From JAXGQD01 sp040766665 (GTDB lineage: Bacteria > Bacillota > Clostridia > Saccharofermentanales > Fastidiosipilaceae), in the NCBI GenBank assembly GCA_040766665.1, contig JAXGQD010000005.1:62001-126000 (forward strand): a stretch of 64,000 bases of DNA, read 5' to 3'. This document shows, in pieces, positions 8,246 through 16,288 of this stretch. Position 1 is the stretch's first letter, and every line of letters starts with the position of its first letter. The position numbers and the translations under genes were made by a program. Below the pieces are notes generated by a model. It did not search any database. It had not been told where the DNA came from and worked only from the letters and a program-made list of their open reading frames with translations.

Positions 8246-9027
8246 ATAGCCAAGAAGATAAGGGGACGAGAATTAACCTTTATTTGGCTAAATCCGGCCT
8301 TTGTTCAAGACGTCAGGCTGACTTGCTGATAAGTCAAGGAAAAGTGCTTGTTAATGATGTCATAGCCGAGTTGGGTACACGCGTCAAAGAGAGCGATCGT
8401 GTTTGGGTTGAGGGTAGAGAAATTTTGGCAGATGAGCGACCCCTTGCCCGTTACATTGTGCTTAACAAACCCCGTGGTGTGGTTTGCACCACTGATCGTA
8501 GAGACCCCGATAATATCGTTGACTACTTGGCTTTTCCTGAAAGAATTTTCCCCATTGGCCGACTGGACAAAGATTCTTCCGGCTTGATACTGCTTACGAA
8601 TGACGGGAGTATCGTAAATCGCATTTTGCGAGCCCAATTCGGTCACGAAAAAGAATACATCGTGAAGCTTGACCAGGAGATTCGCGAAGACTTTCTCAAA
8701 CAGATGCGCAAAGGAGTGCCGATCCTCGATACGGTAACGAAGCCTGCCAAAGTCATGCCGATTAACGAGACGGAATTTCGCATCATCCTGACGCAAGGAC
8801 TGAACCGACAAATCAGGCGTATGTGTGAGTATTTGGGGTATCGTGTGATACGTTTAAAGCGAGTTCGCCTGATGCATATTACGATTGGCAAAATGCGCGA
8901 AGGCGAATGGCGTGAGCTGAGTTTCAAAGAATTAAGTGAATTGGAGAACCTGCTCTCGAAAGCTGAAGCAAGATATGCCGAAAAACGAAGGCAGGAAGAA
9001 GAGACAGCAGCGACTTACGATGAGTAA
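8242..9027 (+). CDS. rluF: 23S rRNA pseudouridine synthase, RsuA/RluF type
   Basis: 261 residues. An S4 RNA-binding domain (about 10-60, CSRRQADLLISQGKVLVND) is followed by the RsuA/RluB/E/F catalytic domain. GRLDKDSSGLILLTNDG contains the catalytic Asp, and QGLNRQIRRMCEYLGYRV is the conserved C-terminal motif. The wording of these motifs is closest to RluF, which modifies U2604 of 23S rRNA in E. coli, but RluB or RluE specificity cannot be excluded by eye. A Glu/Arg-rich tail (about 240-261) goes beyond the core. Confidence 0.85.
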   Translation: MNSQEDKGTRINLYLAKSGLCSRRQADLLISQGKVLVNDVIAELGTRVKESDRVWVEGREILADERPLARYIVLNKPRGVVCTTDRRDPDNIVDYLAFPERIFPIGRLDKDSSGLILLTNDGSIVNRILRAQFGHEKEYIVKLDQEIREDFLKQMRKGVPILDTVTKPAKVMPINETEFRIILTQGLNRQIRRMCEYLGYRVIRLKRVRLMHITIGKMREGEWRELSFKELSELENLLSKAEARYAEKRRQEEETAATYDE

Positions 9028-9049
9028 GTCTGCTTAACAAGGACCTATT

Positions 9050-10866
9050 ATGCAAGATAAAGACATTGAACAGAGACTCAAGAACAAGAAACGCAAACGG
9101 ACGCTTTTCATCTTCGTATTCTTTCTGATTTTGGCCGGACTCGTCGTTTACCTTTCCACCCGACCCAAACCTTTACCTCTGGTGCGAACCGCCGTTGCGG
9201 CGAATCAAAGCCAGCTGAAGCAAACCTTAAGTGTCAGTGCTGAAATAAAGCCTTTTGCAATTCAGACGGTTCCGGAAATCAAACAGAGCATACTGCGCAT
9301 TCCGGTGGAAGTGGGACAAAGGGTAAAGAAAGGCGATGTGCTGATTGTTCTGGGAAAAAAATCACTGGAAGATGATTTAGAGAAAGCCAGAGCTGCTCGC
9401 GAAGAAGCAGAAGCCAGTATGGCAGAAGCCGATTCCGCCTTGGCAGCCGCACAAGCCGCCGCCGCTTCAGCTTCGGAAGCACAAATGTCAGCTATGCTGA
9501 ACGGTATTACGGCTAATTTGCAAAGTCAATTAAGTTCAACACTGGCCCAGATGACCGGACAGCTGCGGGCTCAATTACCTACCGCAGATGATTTTTCCGA
9601 AATGACTGCTGAGCAGCTGCGCCAGTGGCAAGTTTATTTAGATGGTTTACGAGCCGATTTGGACGAATGGATAGCCAGAATTCCCAGTGCCAGCCCGACA
9701 CCAACTCCAACGCCGTTCCCGACTATAGCGCCTACACCTACAGCCACAACCAGTCCTGCACCCAGTGTTTCCCCATCCGTAACGTCTAGCCCGGGCAGCG
9801 ATCCTGGTACTACCGTTGACCCCACTCAAACAACGGCAACAACGATGCAAACGGAAGCGACGACAAGCAGCGCGGTAGTCAGTCCTAATCCTACAAATAC
9901 CACTAGCGTGACTCAGGCAACGGAAGCACCGGCTGTGCCAAGTGGTGCAACGACTGAAAGTAGCACAACGGCTCAAGACGAACTAAGTGTATTGCATAAA
10001 GCATGGGGCGGAAGCGCACAGCTGGCTATGGCTGGAGCGCCTGACCTCAGTCAGTTCTTAAGTAGCAGCGGGATGGCAGGGAATACCCTTTCATCAACGA
10101 TGGCTCAAGGAGAAGCCTTGCTTGAACAACTAAATGAAGCCGAGCAGAAGGCTCAGGAAGCCCTTGATCAAGCAAAGACCGAAATCAAAGCTGAAGTGGA
10201 CGGCTTTGTTGTGAGTATTAATGCAAAAGTCGGTGAACCGACAGATGACACGAATAATCCTTTAATAGTTCAGGCTCGGCAACTTCTGCTAAACCGGCCA
10301 TGCTAGTCTATGACGATAGCAGCCTAATCGCCAAGTTTTCGCGCGAATCATTGGCCGATGCGGTGCGCATCGAAAAGGGTCAAGCGGTCCATTACAATAA
10401 AGGATCATCAATTAACGGTGAGGTCATCTTTAAGTCGCCCATCGCCACCACCGGTGCAGGTGGAACTGACTTGTCCTCTTTAACGGACATGAATCCGATG
10501 AGCTCTGCAATGGGGATGACTGACGGCAGTCTCATCGCGGGTGAAGCGCTAGTCGATGTGGAAATGAGCGTGGAGGGCGAGCTTCTCGAGCAATTGATTA
10601 TCGGTTTTCCGATTGATGCAGAGATCACCATCAAAGAGGTCCATGACGTCTTGGCCATCCCGGCTGAAGCGCTAAGCAAAGAGAATGACGTTTACTATGT
10701 TTTTGTTGTTGATGCGACGGATACTTTACATAAGCGTGAAGTTCAGGTCGGGATACAGGCCGATGTTTTTGCCGAGATACAAGGCGGTCTGAACGCAGGG
10801 GAAGTAGTCGTGCTTAATCCCACCGGCACGAGTAAAGACGGGGCAAAGGTTGCACGAGATGGCTGA
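9050..10866 (+). CDS. MacA/HlyD-type membrane fusion protein with a Thr/Pro-rich insert (frameshifted as read)
   Basis: Two ORFs (9050-10306 and 10300-10866) make one protein of about 605 residues. Adding one C at about 10275 restores the frame through VQASATSAKPAMLVYDD. This family bridges an inner-membrane ABC permease to the outside. An N-terminal membrane anchor (about 19-37) is followed by a biotinyl-lipoyl-like half (VEVGQRVKKGDVLIVLGKKS), an Ala/Glu-rich coiled coil, the second lipoyl half, and a beta-barrel region. A stretch of about 100 residues of Pro-Thr-Ser repeats (about 215-315) interrupts the coiled-coil hairpin, which is unusual. It is followed directly by the matching ATPase and permease. 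Confidence 0.82.
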
Positions 10867-11563
10867 TGCAATCGTCATGCGAGGGATCAGAAAGACCTAC
10901 CGCACGGGTGACGTCGCTTTCGAAGCGTTAAAGGGTATCGACTTAAGCGTGGCAAAAGGCTCCTTCACCGCCATCATGGGACCATCGGGATCTGGTAAAT
11001 CGACCTTGATGAATATCATCGGACTTCTGGACAGTTTTGACGAAGGGGAGTACATCCTCAACGGTTCAACGGTCCTCTCACTGAGCGACGATGCATTGGC
11101 GATGCGCCGCAATCGGGACATTGGCTTTGTCTTCCAGTCTTTTAACCTTTTGCCGAAATTAAACATCTTAGAAAACGTTGAATTGCCATTGGTCTATGCC
11201 GCGGTGAGTAAACAGGAGCGGCGCGAAAGGGCTATCAAGGCTTTGCGAGATGTGGGTTTGGAAAGCTGGCTGGTGCACAAGCCGACCGAAATTTCCGGTG
11301 GACAGAAGCAACGTGTTGCTCTGGCCAGAGCCATGGTCACCGTACCGGCTATCCTCCTCGCCGATGAACCGACTGGTAACCTGGACAGTCAGTCCTCCAC
11401 AGACATCATGCAGCTTATCGCAGAAACGCATCAGCAAGGAGCAACGGTCGTCCTCATCACACACGAAGCTGAAATTGCCGCCTATGCCGAGAAAATCATT
11501 GTCATTCGCGATGGACTGATTGTTGAAGAAAAACGCAAGGAAAGTGAGGTAAATGAGACTTGA
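10859..11563 (+). CDS. MacB-type ABC transporter ATP-binding protein
   Basis: 234 residues from ATG 10859, overlapping the fusion protein stop by eight bases. All ABC motifs are present: Walker A GPSGSGKST, Q-loop VFQSFNLLP, signature ISGGQKQRVALARAM, Walker B ILLADEPTGNLD and H-loop LITHE. It belongs to the LolD/MacB class that powers mechanotransmission through an FtsX-like permease rather than classical substrate translocation. It is translationally coupled to the permease (TTGA overlap at 11560-11563). The exported substrate cannot be told from sequence. Confidence 0.93.
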   Translation: MADAIVMRGIRKTYRTGDVAFEALKGIDLSVAKGSFTAIMGPSGSGKSTLMNIIGLLDSFDEGEYILNGSTVLSLSDDALAMRRNRDIGFVFQSFNLLPKLNILENVELPLVYAAVSKQERRERAIKALRDVGLESWLVHKPTEISGGQKQRVALARAMVTVPAILLADEPTGNLDSQSSTDIMQLIAETHQQGATVVLITHEAEIAAYAEKIIVIRDGLIVEEKRKESEVNET

Positions 11564-12780
11564 TTCTGGAAAGCTTGAAGATGGCTTGGTCTTCCTTGCT
11601 CAGCAATAAAATGCGTGCGTTTTTGACGATGCTAGGCATCATCGTTGGTATAGGTTCGGTTATTGCCGTAGTTGCTGCCGGAGAGGGCGGTAAAGAGGCC
11701 ATACTCGGACAATTCAATGAAATCGGTGCTTCGACCATCATGCTTTCCGTGCAACGTACGGATGCCGGAGAGGGCGACTTCATCACGGCTGCCGACATTG
11801 AAGCCTTGGAAAAGCAAATTCCGGAATTACGTGAAGTCACCGCTCAAACACAGCTGTTTGCCACTGCTGCCATCGAAAACAAAAACACCATGGCAATGGT
11901 TAGTGGCATTGATCAAGGCTACGAGTACATCAATCCTCTAAATATTCAGCACGGCCGTAGTTTTTCGGAATTGGATTATAGTGAGGCCCGAAAAAATATC
12001 ATCATTGAAGAGACTTCCGCACTCAGCTTTTTTGGCCGTGAAGATGTGGTGGGTGAAGAACTCGATCTCAGTTATCGCGGTAGGCGGTTCAAAGGTAAAA
12101 TCATCGGCGTTTCCGCCTCAAATAGTGCGAGTTACCTTTCCATGATGCCTTCTGAATCAGCAAGTGAGATTCCATTGATTGCCTATATCCCGCAAAAAAG
12201 TGCTGTGAATTTATCGGGCCGTGGTGATCGCATCTCCATGCTTATGTTAATGGCAGAGGAGCCCCAATACGTTGAATCAGTCGGCAACCAATCCATTCTC
12301 ATTTTGGAAAGACGCCACAATAATGCGGGCAGAGAAATCTACAGCAAGCGTAATATGGCGGATATTTTGGAACAGGTAGACAGCGTCGTTGGCATGATTA
12401 CCTCTTTCATCAGTGCCGTTGCAGCAATTTCTCTGCTGGTTGGCGGAATCGGTGTCATGAACATCATGCTGGTCTCTGTGACCGAAAGAACTCGTGAAAT
12501 TGGCACCCGTAAAGCTTTGGGAGCGACAACCGGTGATATCATGCAGCAGTTTTTAACTGAATCAGTCATTTTGACTTTGGCCGGAGGGATCATCGGAATT
12601 CTGTTTGGGATTGCTTTGGCTCAGGTCATTGGGTACTTTGCCAACTTTCCCGCCCGCTTAAGTTTATCTGCCATTGCGGTTGCGGTACTCTTTTCCTCTG
12701 CGGTTGGCTTGTTTTTTGGTATCTACCCGGCACGAAAAGCCTCAAAGCTACATCCGATCGATGCGCTGCGTTACGAGTAA
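11560..12780 (+). CDS. MacB/FtsX-type ABC transporter permease
   Basis: 406 residues from a TTG that overlaps the ATPase stop. The N-terminal span (RAFLTMLGIIVGIGSVIAVV) precedes an extracytoplasmic MacB periplasmic-core domain (about 45-260). Three C-terminal spans form the FtsX domain (GGIGVMNIMLVSVTERTREIGTRKALGA is the diagnostic region, here about 308-335), ending PARKASKLHPIDALRYE. With the upstream fusion protein and ATPase it forms a complete tripartite exporter, probably for a peptide, lipid or toxic compound. A hairpin follows the stop. Confidence 0.93.
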   Translation: MILESLKMAWSSLLSNKMRAFLTMLGIIVGIGSVIAVVAAGEGGKEAILGQFNEIGASTIMLSVQRTDAGEGDFITAADIEALEKQIPELREVTAQTQLFATAAIENKNTMAMVSGIDQGYEYINPLNIQHGRSFSELDYSEARKNIIIEETSALSFFGREDVVGEELDLSYRGRRFKGKIIGVSASNSASYLSMMPSESASEIPLIAYIPQKSAVNLSGRGDRISMLMLMAEEPQYVESVGNQSILILERRHNNAGREIYSKRNMADILEQVDSVVGMITSFISAVAAISLLVGGIGVMNIMLVSVTERTREIGTRKALGATTGDIMQQFLTESVILTLAGGIIGILFGIALAQVIGYFANFPARLSLSAIAVAVLFSSAVGLFFGIYPARKASKLHPIDALRYE

Positions 12781-12811
12781 AGCTGGGTGTGCGGGGATTG
12801 GACACCGCTTT
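12779..12811 (+). terminator. Probable terminator after the MacB operon
   Basis: AAAGC and GGTGT pair with ACACC and GCTTT across an 11-base loop, and TTTACT follows. The stem starts at the permease stop codon and the T-tract is short. It is reasonable as the end of the 9050-12780 operon. Confidence 0.5.
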
Positions 12812-13116
12812 ACTAAATCAATTGTACGTGCTGGAAAATAAATCTTCTGGCAAAATTTTCGCTAATCCAATCTCGGCTAGAGTCAACGGCGGACTAATGG
12901 GTCAAATACCGGTATATTAGACAAATTTTTCGCTAATCCAACTTTTGAAAAGATTCCGCTTGGATTCGCGTAATAACTTACGGTAAAAATGGGGAAGGAG
13001 TCTCTTAAAACCCGTTTCAGGGCTCATCATCTTGGATTTGCGAAAATTATGTCGAGATTCCTACGTTCTCATTCCCAAGATTACAATGAGCACAGGATGC
13101 CAGACTTTGCCTTTCC
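12812..13116. repeat. Gene-free spacer with four copies of a 17-19 base motif in two orientations
   Basis: This spacer between the ABC operon and ssrA contains no credible ORF. It holds two direct copies of AATTTTCGCTAATCCAA (12852-12870 and 12923-12941, the second with one extra T) and two inverted, diverged copies (TTGGATTCGCG from 12960 and TTGGATTTGCGAAAATT at 13032-13048). The function is unknown. An operator array, a decayed mobile repeat or a long-range RNA structure could each fit. Confidence 0.6.
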
Positions 13117-13145
13117 TTGTCTAAAAGCTTAATCGCCTTTATAAT
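13117..13145 (+). promoter_or_regulatory. ssrA promoter
   Basis: TTGTCT (13117-13122) and TATAAT (13140-13145) have a 17-base spacer. The mature tmRNA starts 33 bases downstream of the -10 box, so a short 5' leader must be trimmed (normally by RNase P). Confidence 0.7.
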
Positions 13146-13178
13146 TAAGAGGCTATCGGAAAAACTATAGCATTTTAT

Positions 13179-13559
13179 GGGGATGTACTGGTTTCGACAG
13201 GGTCGTTGAAATCGGATAAGCGGGTAGTGGATGCGCGTTGGCCACTTTAAAAAACGGGCAACTGTAAGTAATTGCAGACAAAAATTATTCTTTAGCTGCT
13301 GCTTAATTAAGCCAGCTCATCGGTCCCTTCTATCTGCGGTTGGGGTAGCCGGTGTCATTAGCAGACCTGACCGCGCGGCAGGTTAACGCGGAGCACGTGT
13401 CAGTTCAAGCTTTGTGACTGATTTGATTGATGAAGCTACCGGATACGGCCGTTGTGCATGACGAGTCGGATAGGGGAATACTAAAGAAATGCACTGCACC
13501 CGGAGAAAGTCCTGTGGAAGCGGTTTTGGACAGGAGTTCGATTCTCCTCATCTCCACCA
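13179..13559 (+). ncRNA. ssrA: Transfer-messenger RNA (tmRNA)
   Basis: 381 nt. The 5' end GGGGATG pairs with CATCTCC at the 3' end, followed by discriminator A and an encoded CCA. GGTTTTGGACAGGAGTTCGA carries the T-arm. The resume codon is GCA 13274-13276 and the tag reads ADKNYSLAAA, stopping at TAA 13304-13306, an AANDENYALAA-type degradation tag. tmRNA rescues ribosomes stalled on broken mRNAs and tags the product for proteolysis. A promoter and terminator flank it. Confidence 0.97.
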
Positions 13560-13569
13560 TGAAAAAGTG

Positions 13570-13602
13570 CCACCTGATGATTTGCATATCGGGTGGTTTC
13601 TT
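13570..13602 (+). terminator. Rho-independent terminator of ssrA
   Basis: CCACCTGAT (13570-13578) pairs with ATCGGGTGG (13588-13596, one G-U), and TTTCTTTAT follows. It lies ten bases past the tmRNA CCA. Confidence 0.8.
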
Positions 13603-13666
13603 TATACTAATTTAAATTGTGAAAATGAAGTGCCCTTGTACTGTTTAAATCTGGAGAGGTGAGTTG

Positions 13667-14176
13667 ATGCCCCGTTGCAGAAAAACATTAGGATCAGCTA
13701 AGACACCGCAGCTTCTGGAATTAAAGAAGCTCATCTCATCGTATCCAAAAGTACAGGTGGCGGACTGGGCTATAAAATACAGTGAAGAATGGATTTTGCC
13801 AATTTACTGTAAATACTATCCAAATGATGAACGACTTAATGAAACATTGGAGGCTGCACGCGCCTATTTAGCAGGCAAAATAAAGTTCATAGAAGTAAAA
13901 CACATCATCCTTAATATCGGACATGCTGCTGCCCGTGAAGCAGAAGCGATACCGGCAGCCCAAGCAGCCGCAAGGGCTTGTGCGCAAGCAGCCTCCTCTA
14001 TCCATGTCGCGACACATGCGCTTGCGCTGGCCTTTTATGGTTCTGCCGCCCGTGCATATGATGAAATTGGCCACGAAGCGCAAGTTATAGATTACGAAAG
14101 GTATTTTATTCGGGAATGTAAAGCACTTGAGTCATCGCTAACAGGATTAATTGTAGACAATGATGACGCAAACTAA
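13667..14176 (+). CDS. Imm5-like putative immunity protein
   Basis: 169 residues from ATG 13667, with GGAGAGGTGAG upstream. It is an alpha-helical protein with a very Ala-rich central part (HAAAREAEAIPAAQAAARAC, then HVATHALALAFYGSAARAY) typical of the Imm-5-like family named from polymorphic-toxin immunity loci. That assignment is by memory of the family pattern, and its real function is unproven. No toxin gene lies beside it. Together with the next two genes it sits just downstream of ssrA, a classical integration hotspot. Confidence 0.65.
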   Translation: MPRCRKTLGSAKTPQLLELKKLISSYPKVQVADWAIKYSEEWILPIYCKYYPNDERLNETLEAARAYLAGKIKFIEVKHIILNIGHAAAREAEAIPAAQAAARACAQAASSIHVATHALALAFYGSAARAYDEIGHEAQVIDYERYFIRECKALESSLTGLIVDNDDAN

Positions 14177-14203
14177 ATTATTAAAAAGTTAAAGGACCGA
14201 GGT

Positions 14204-14557
14204 ATGGAATACTATATTGAAGAAGGAATTGCAGTTATTACTGGTCTGGAAAAACCAATTGGCAATGTTCAGTCAGCGATTGATTTAATCGCAAGCGTCG
14301 TTTTTGAGCTAAGATGCAATCGCATGGTTGTGCCTATATCTTCTTTTGCCGAAGATTTCTATAACTTGTCTAGTGGTCTGGCAGGAGACATATTACAAAA
14401 ATTTGAAAACTACCAAGTATGCTTGGCGATCTATGGTGATTTTTCCATATATAAAAGCAAAGCGTTGCAGGATTTTATTCGTGAAAGTAATAGAGGCAAA
14501 AGGATCCGCTTTGTTGAATCAGAAGCTTTTGCCATTAGGGAACTAAAAAGCGTATGA
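14204..14557 (+). CDS. DUF4180 family protein
   Basis: 117 residues. The segment SSGLAGDILQKFENYQVCLA and the following YGDFS, DFIRESNRG are characteristic of DUF4180, a small cytoplasmic family of unknown function. A weak ribosome site (GGACCGAGGT) precedes ATG 14204. Its stop overlaps the next start (ATGA), so the two are translationally coupled. The region reads AT-richer than the flanking gnd-zwf genes, consistent with an acquired segment. Confidence 0.75.
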   Translation: MEYYIEEGIAVITGLEKPIGNVQSAIDLIASVVFELRCNRMVVPISSFAEDFYNLSSGLAGDILQKFENYQVCLAIYGDFSIYKSKALQDFIRESNRGKRIRFVESEAFAIRELKSV

Positions 14558-14751
14558 AAAAGAAGTATTCATTAGGCGAATTGGAAGAAGCATATAAAGC
14601 TCTGAAATCCACTCTGGACAAATGTGAAAAGATACAAACTTCAAAAAGACTGGGAAAGTCGCAAGAAACTTTGTTGGATAGAAGGGTACGTGCCTTCTAC
14701 TTAGCCCTGGATTTAATAGATCTGGAAATGCACGATAAAGACTCTTCTTAG
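14554..14751 (+). CDS. Small conserved hypothetical protein
   Basis: 65 residues, charged and probably helical (SLGELEEAYKALKSTLDKCE), with no membrane segment. It starts within the DUF4180 stop codon. I do not recognise a named family, though similar short proteins accompany DUF4180 or Imm5-like genes in other Firmicutes as far as I recall. A real gene is supported by the coupling and the in-frame, gap-free reading. Confidence 0.55.
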   Translation: MKKKYSLGELEEAYKALKSTLDKCEKIQTSKRLGKSQETLLDRRVRAFYLALDLIDLEMHDKDSS

Positions 14752-14867
14752 TCTCATATGTTTATTTGAAGTCATATCCCTTATTGAAAGGATTAAGGCT
14801 ATAATTAATGCATCTTAGGCTGATCAGTGGGTGATACCCTGTGTCTAGCTGATTTTGTGAGGTATAT

Positions 14868-16268
14868 ATGAATTCGGATATTGGTGTAATCGGCATGGCC
14901 GTCATGGGCAGCAATTTAGCCCTCAATCTCGAGTCTCGTGGTTTTAAAGTTTCTATATTCAATCGCAGTACAGAAGTCGCTGAGGCGGTTGCAGCAGAAA
15001 ATCCGGAAGCAAACTTGCATCTAAGCCGTACGCTTGAGGACTTCGTGAACTCGTTAAAAATGCCGCGTAAAATGATTCTGATGGTCAAAGCCGGTGCACC
15101 GGTCGACGCAGTCATCGCACAATTATTACCCTTGCTGGATCCAAATGACATCGTCATTGATGGTGGTAATAGTTTTTTTAAAGATTCTGAAAGGCGCTAC
15201 CTCGAACTGAAAGAAAAGGGTTTCAGATTTGTCGGTTTGGGCGTATCCGGTGGTGAAACCGGTGCGCGTTTTGGACCGGCGCTCATGCCTGGTTGCGAAT
15301 ACGAGGCTTACGCCGAGTTACAGCCTTACCTGGAAGCCATTGCCGCTAAAGCGGAAGATGGCACACCATGTTCGGCTTGGTTAGGTACGGGTGGGGCAGG
15401 CCATTATGTCAAGATGGTGCATAACGGCATAGAGTACGCCGACATGCAGTTGATTAGCGAAATATATCTGATCTTGAAACGTGTGGCCGGATACGATAAT
15501 GCGGCGATTGCAGAGACTTTTGCCACATGGAATAAAGGTCGTCTCTCCAGTTATTTGATCGAAATCACGGCGAAAATCTTTGCCGAAAAAGACCCGGAAA
15601 CCGAGGGCATACTCGTTGATTATATTTTGGATGTTGCCCATCAAAAAGGTACCGGTAAGTGGACCAATATGGAGGCCATTGACCAAGGTGTCGATGTCTC
15701 AGTCCTGGCAGCCGGCTTGAATGCCCGGGTGATGAGCATGCTGAAAGATGAACGTCTGGCCGCGGAAAGGCTCTTTACCGCTCCTGTGCCTGAAGTCATT
15801 GAGGGAATACAATACCCAGAGACAACAGAAGCAGCCCTGCTTGCTGCCAAAGTGATTGCTTATGCGCAAGGCTTTAGCTTGTACAAGGCGGCTAACGCAA
15901 GTTATCACTGGGATCTTAAATACGATGTCATTGCTGCCAACTTCAGAGCCGGTTGCATCATCCGTTCCACTTTACTTGAGCCAATCATGCAGGCTTTCAG
16001 AAACAATAACGATTTGCCCAACTTAATGCTGGACCCGTACTTTGTTGCCATTATGGAAGAGGGTAGTCCGGCTTTGAGAAAAATGGTAATGCTCAGTGCT
16101 GCAAATGGTCTGCCTACCCCCGCCTTGAATGCGGCTTTGGCATATTTTGACAGCTATCGTAATGCCCAGGGCAGTGCGAACTTGATACAAGCCCAGCGTG
16201 ACTTTTTCGGCGCTCATACCTATGAACGCATTGACCGTGAGGGACATTTTCACCACGATTGGGAATAG
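14868..16268 (+). CDS. gnd: 6-phosphogluconate dehydrogenase (decarboxylating)
   Basis: 466 residues, the full length of the family. It oxidises 6-phosphogluconate to ribulose 5-phosphate and CO2, making NADPH in the pentose phosphate pathway. The Rossmann motif is GVIGMAVMGSNLALNLESRG, with NRST following (NADP-type). Substrate and catalytic motifs are GVSGGETGARFGPALMPG and KMVHNGIEYADMQLI. It lies just upstream of zwf, so the oxidative branch is encoded together. A TATAAT box at 14800-14805 may be its -10 element. The gene for the intermediate lactonase is not seen here. Confidence 0.96.
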   Translation: MNSDIGVIGMAVMGSNLALNLESRGFKVSIFNRSTEVAEAVAAENPEANLHLSRTLEDFVNSLKMPRKMILMVKAGAPVDAVIAQLLPLLDPNDIVIDGGNSFFKDSERRYLELKEKGFRFVGLGVSGGETGARFGPALMPGCEYEAYAELQPYLEAIAAKAEDGTPCSAWLGTGGAGHYVKMVHNGIEYADMQLISEIYLILKRVAGYDNAAIAETFATWNKGRLSSYLIEITAKIFAEKDPETEGILVDYILDVAHQKGTGKWTNMEAIDQGVDVSVLAAGLNARVMSMLKDERLAAERLFTAPVPEVIEGIQYPETTEAALLAAKVIAYAQGFSLYKAANASYHWDLKYDVIAANFRAGCIIRSTLLEPIMQAFRNNNDLPNLMLDPYFVAIMEEGSPALRKMVMLSAANGLPTPALNAALAYFDSYRNAQGSANLIQAQRDFFGAHTYERIDREGHFHHDWE

Positions 16269-16288
16269 CTAAGAGTGGAGGATTGTGT

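Noticed and set aside
9634..9976. Minus-strand Gly/Val- and Arg/Cys-rich ORFs
   Set aside because: They are shadows of the Pro/Thr repeat in the membrane fusion protein.
13560..14867. Integrated element at ssrA with attachment repeats
   Set aside because: No integrase and no second copy of the ssrA 3' end was seen before gnd, so only an accessory cassette is claimed.
14754..14867. Full promoter for gnd
   Set aside because: A TATAAT at 14800-14805 is present but no -35 at proper spacing, so it is mentioned only as a possible -10.
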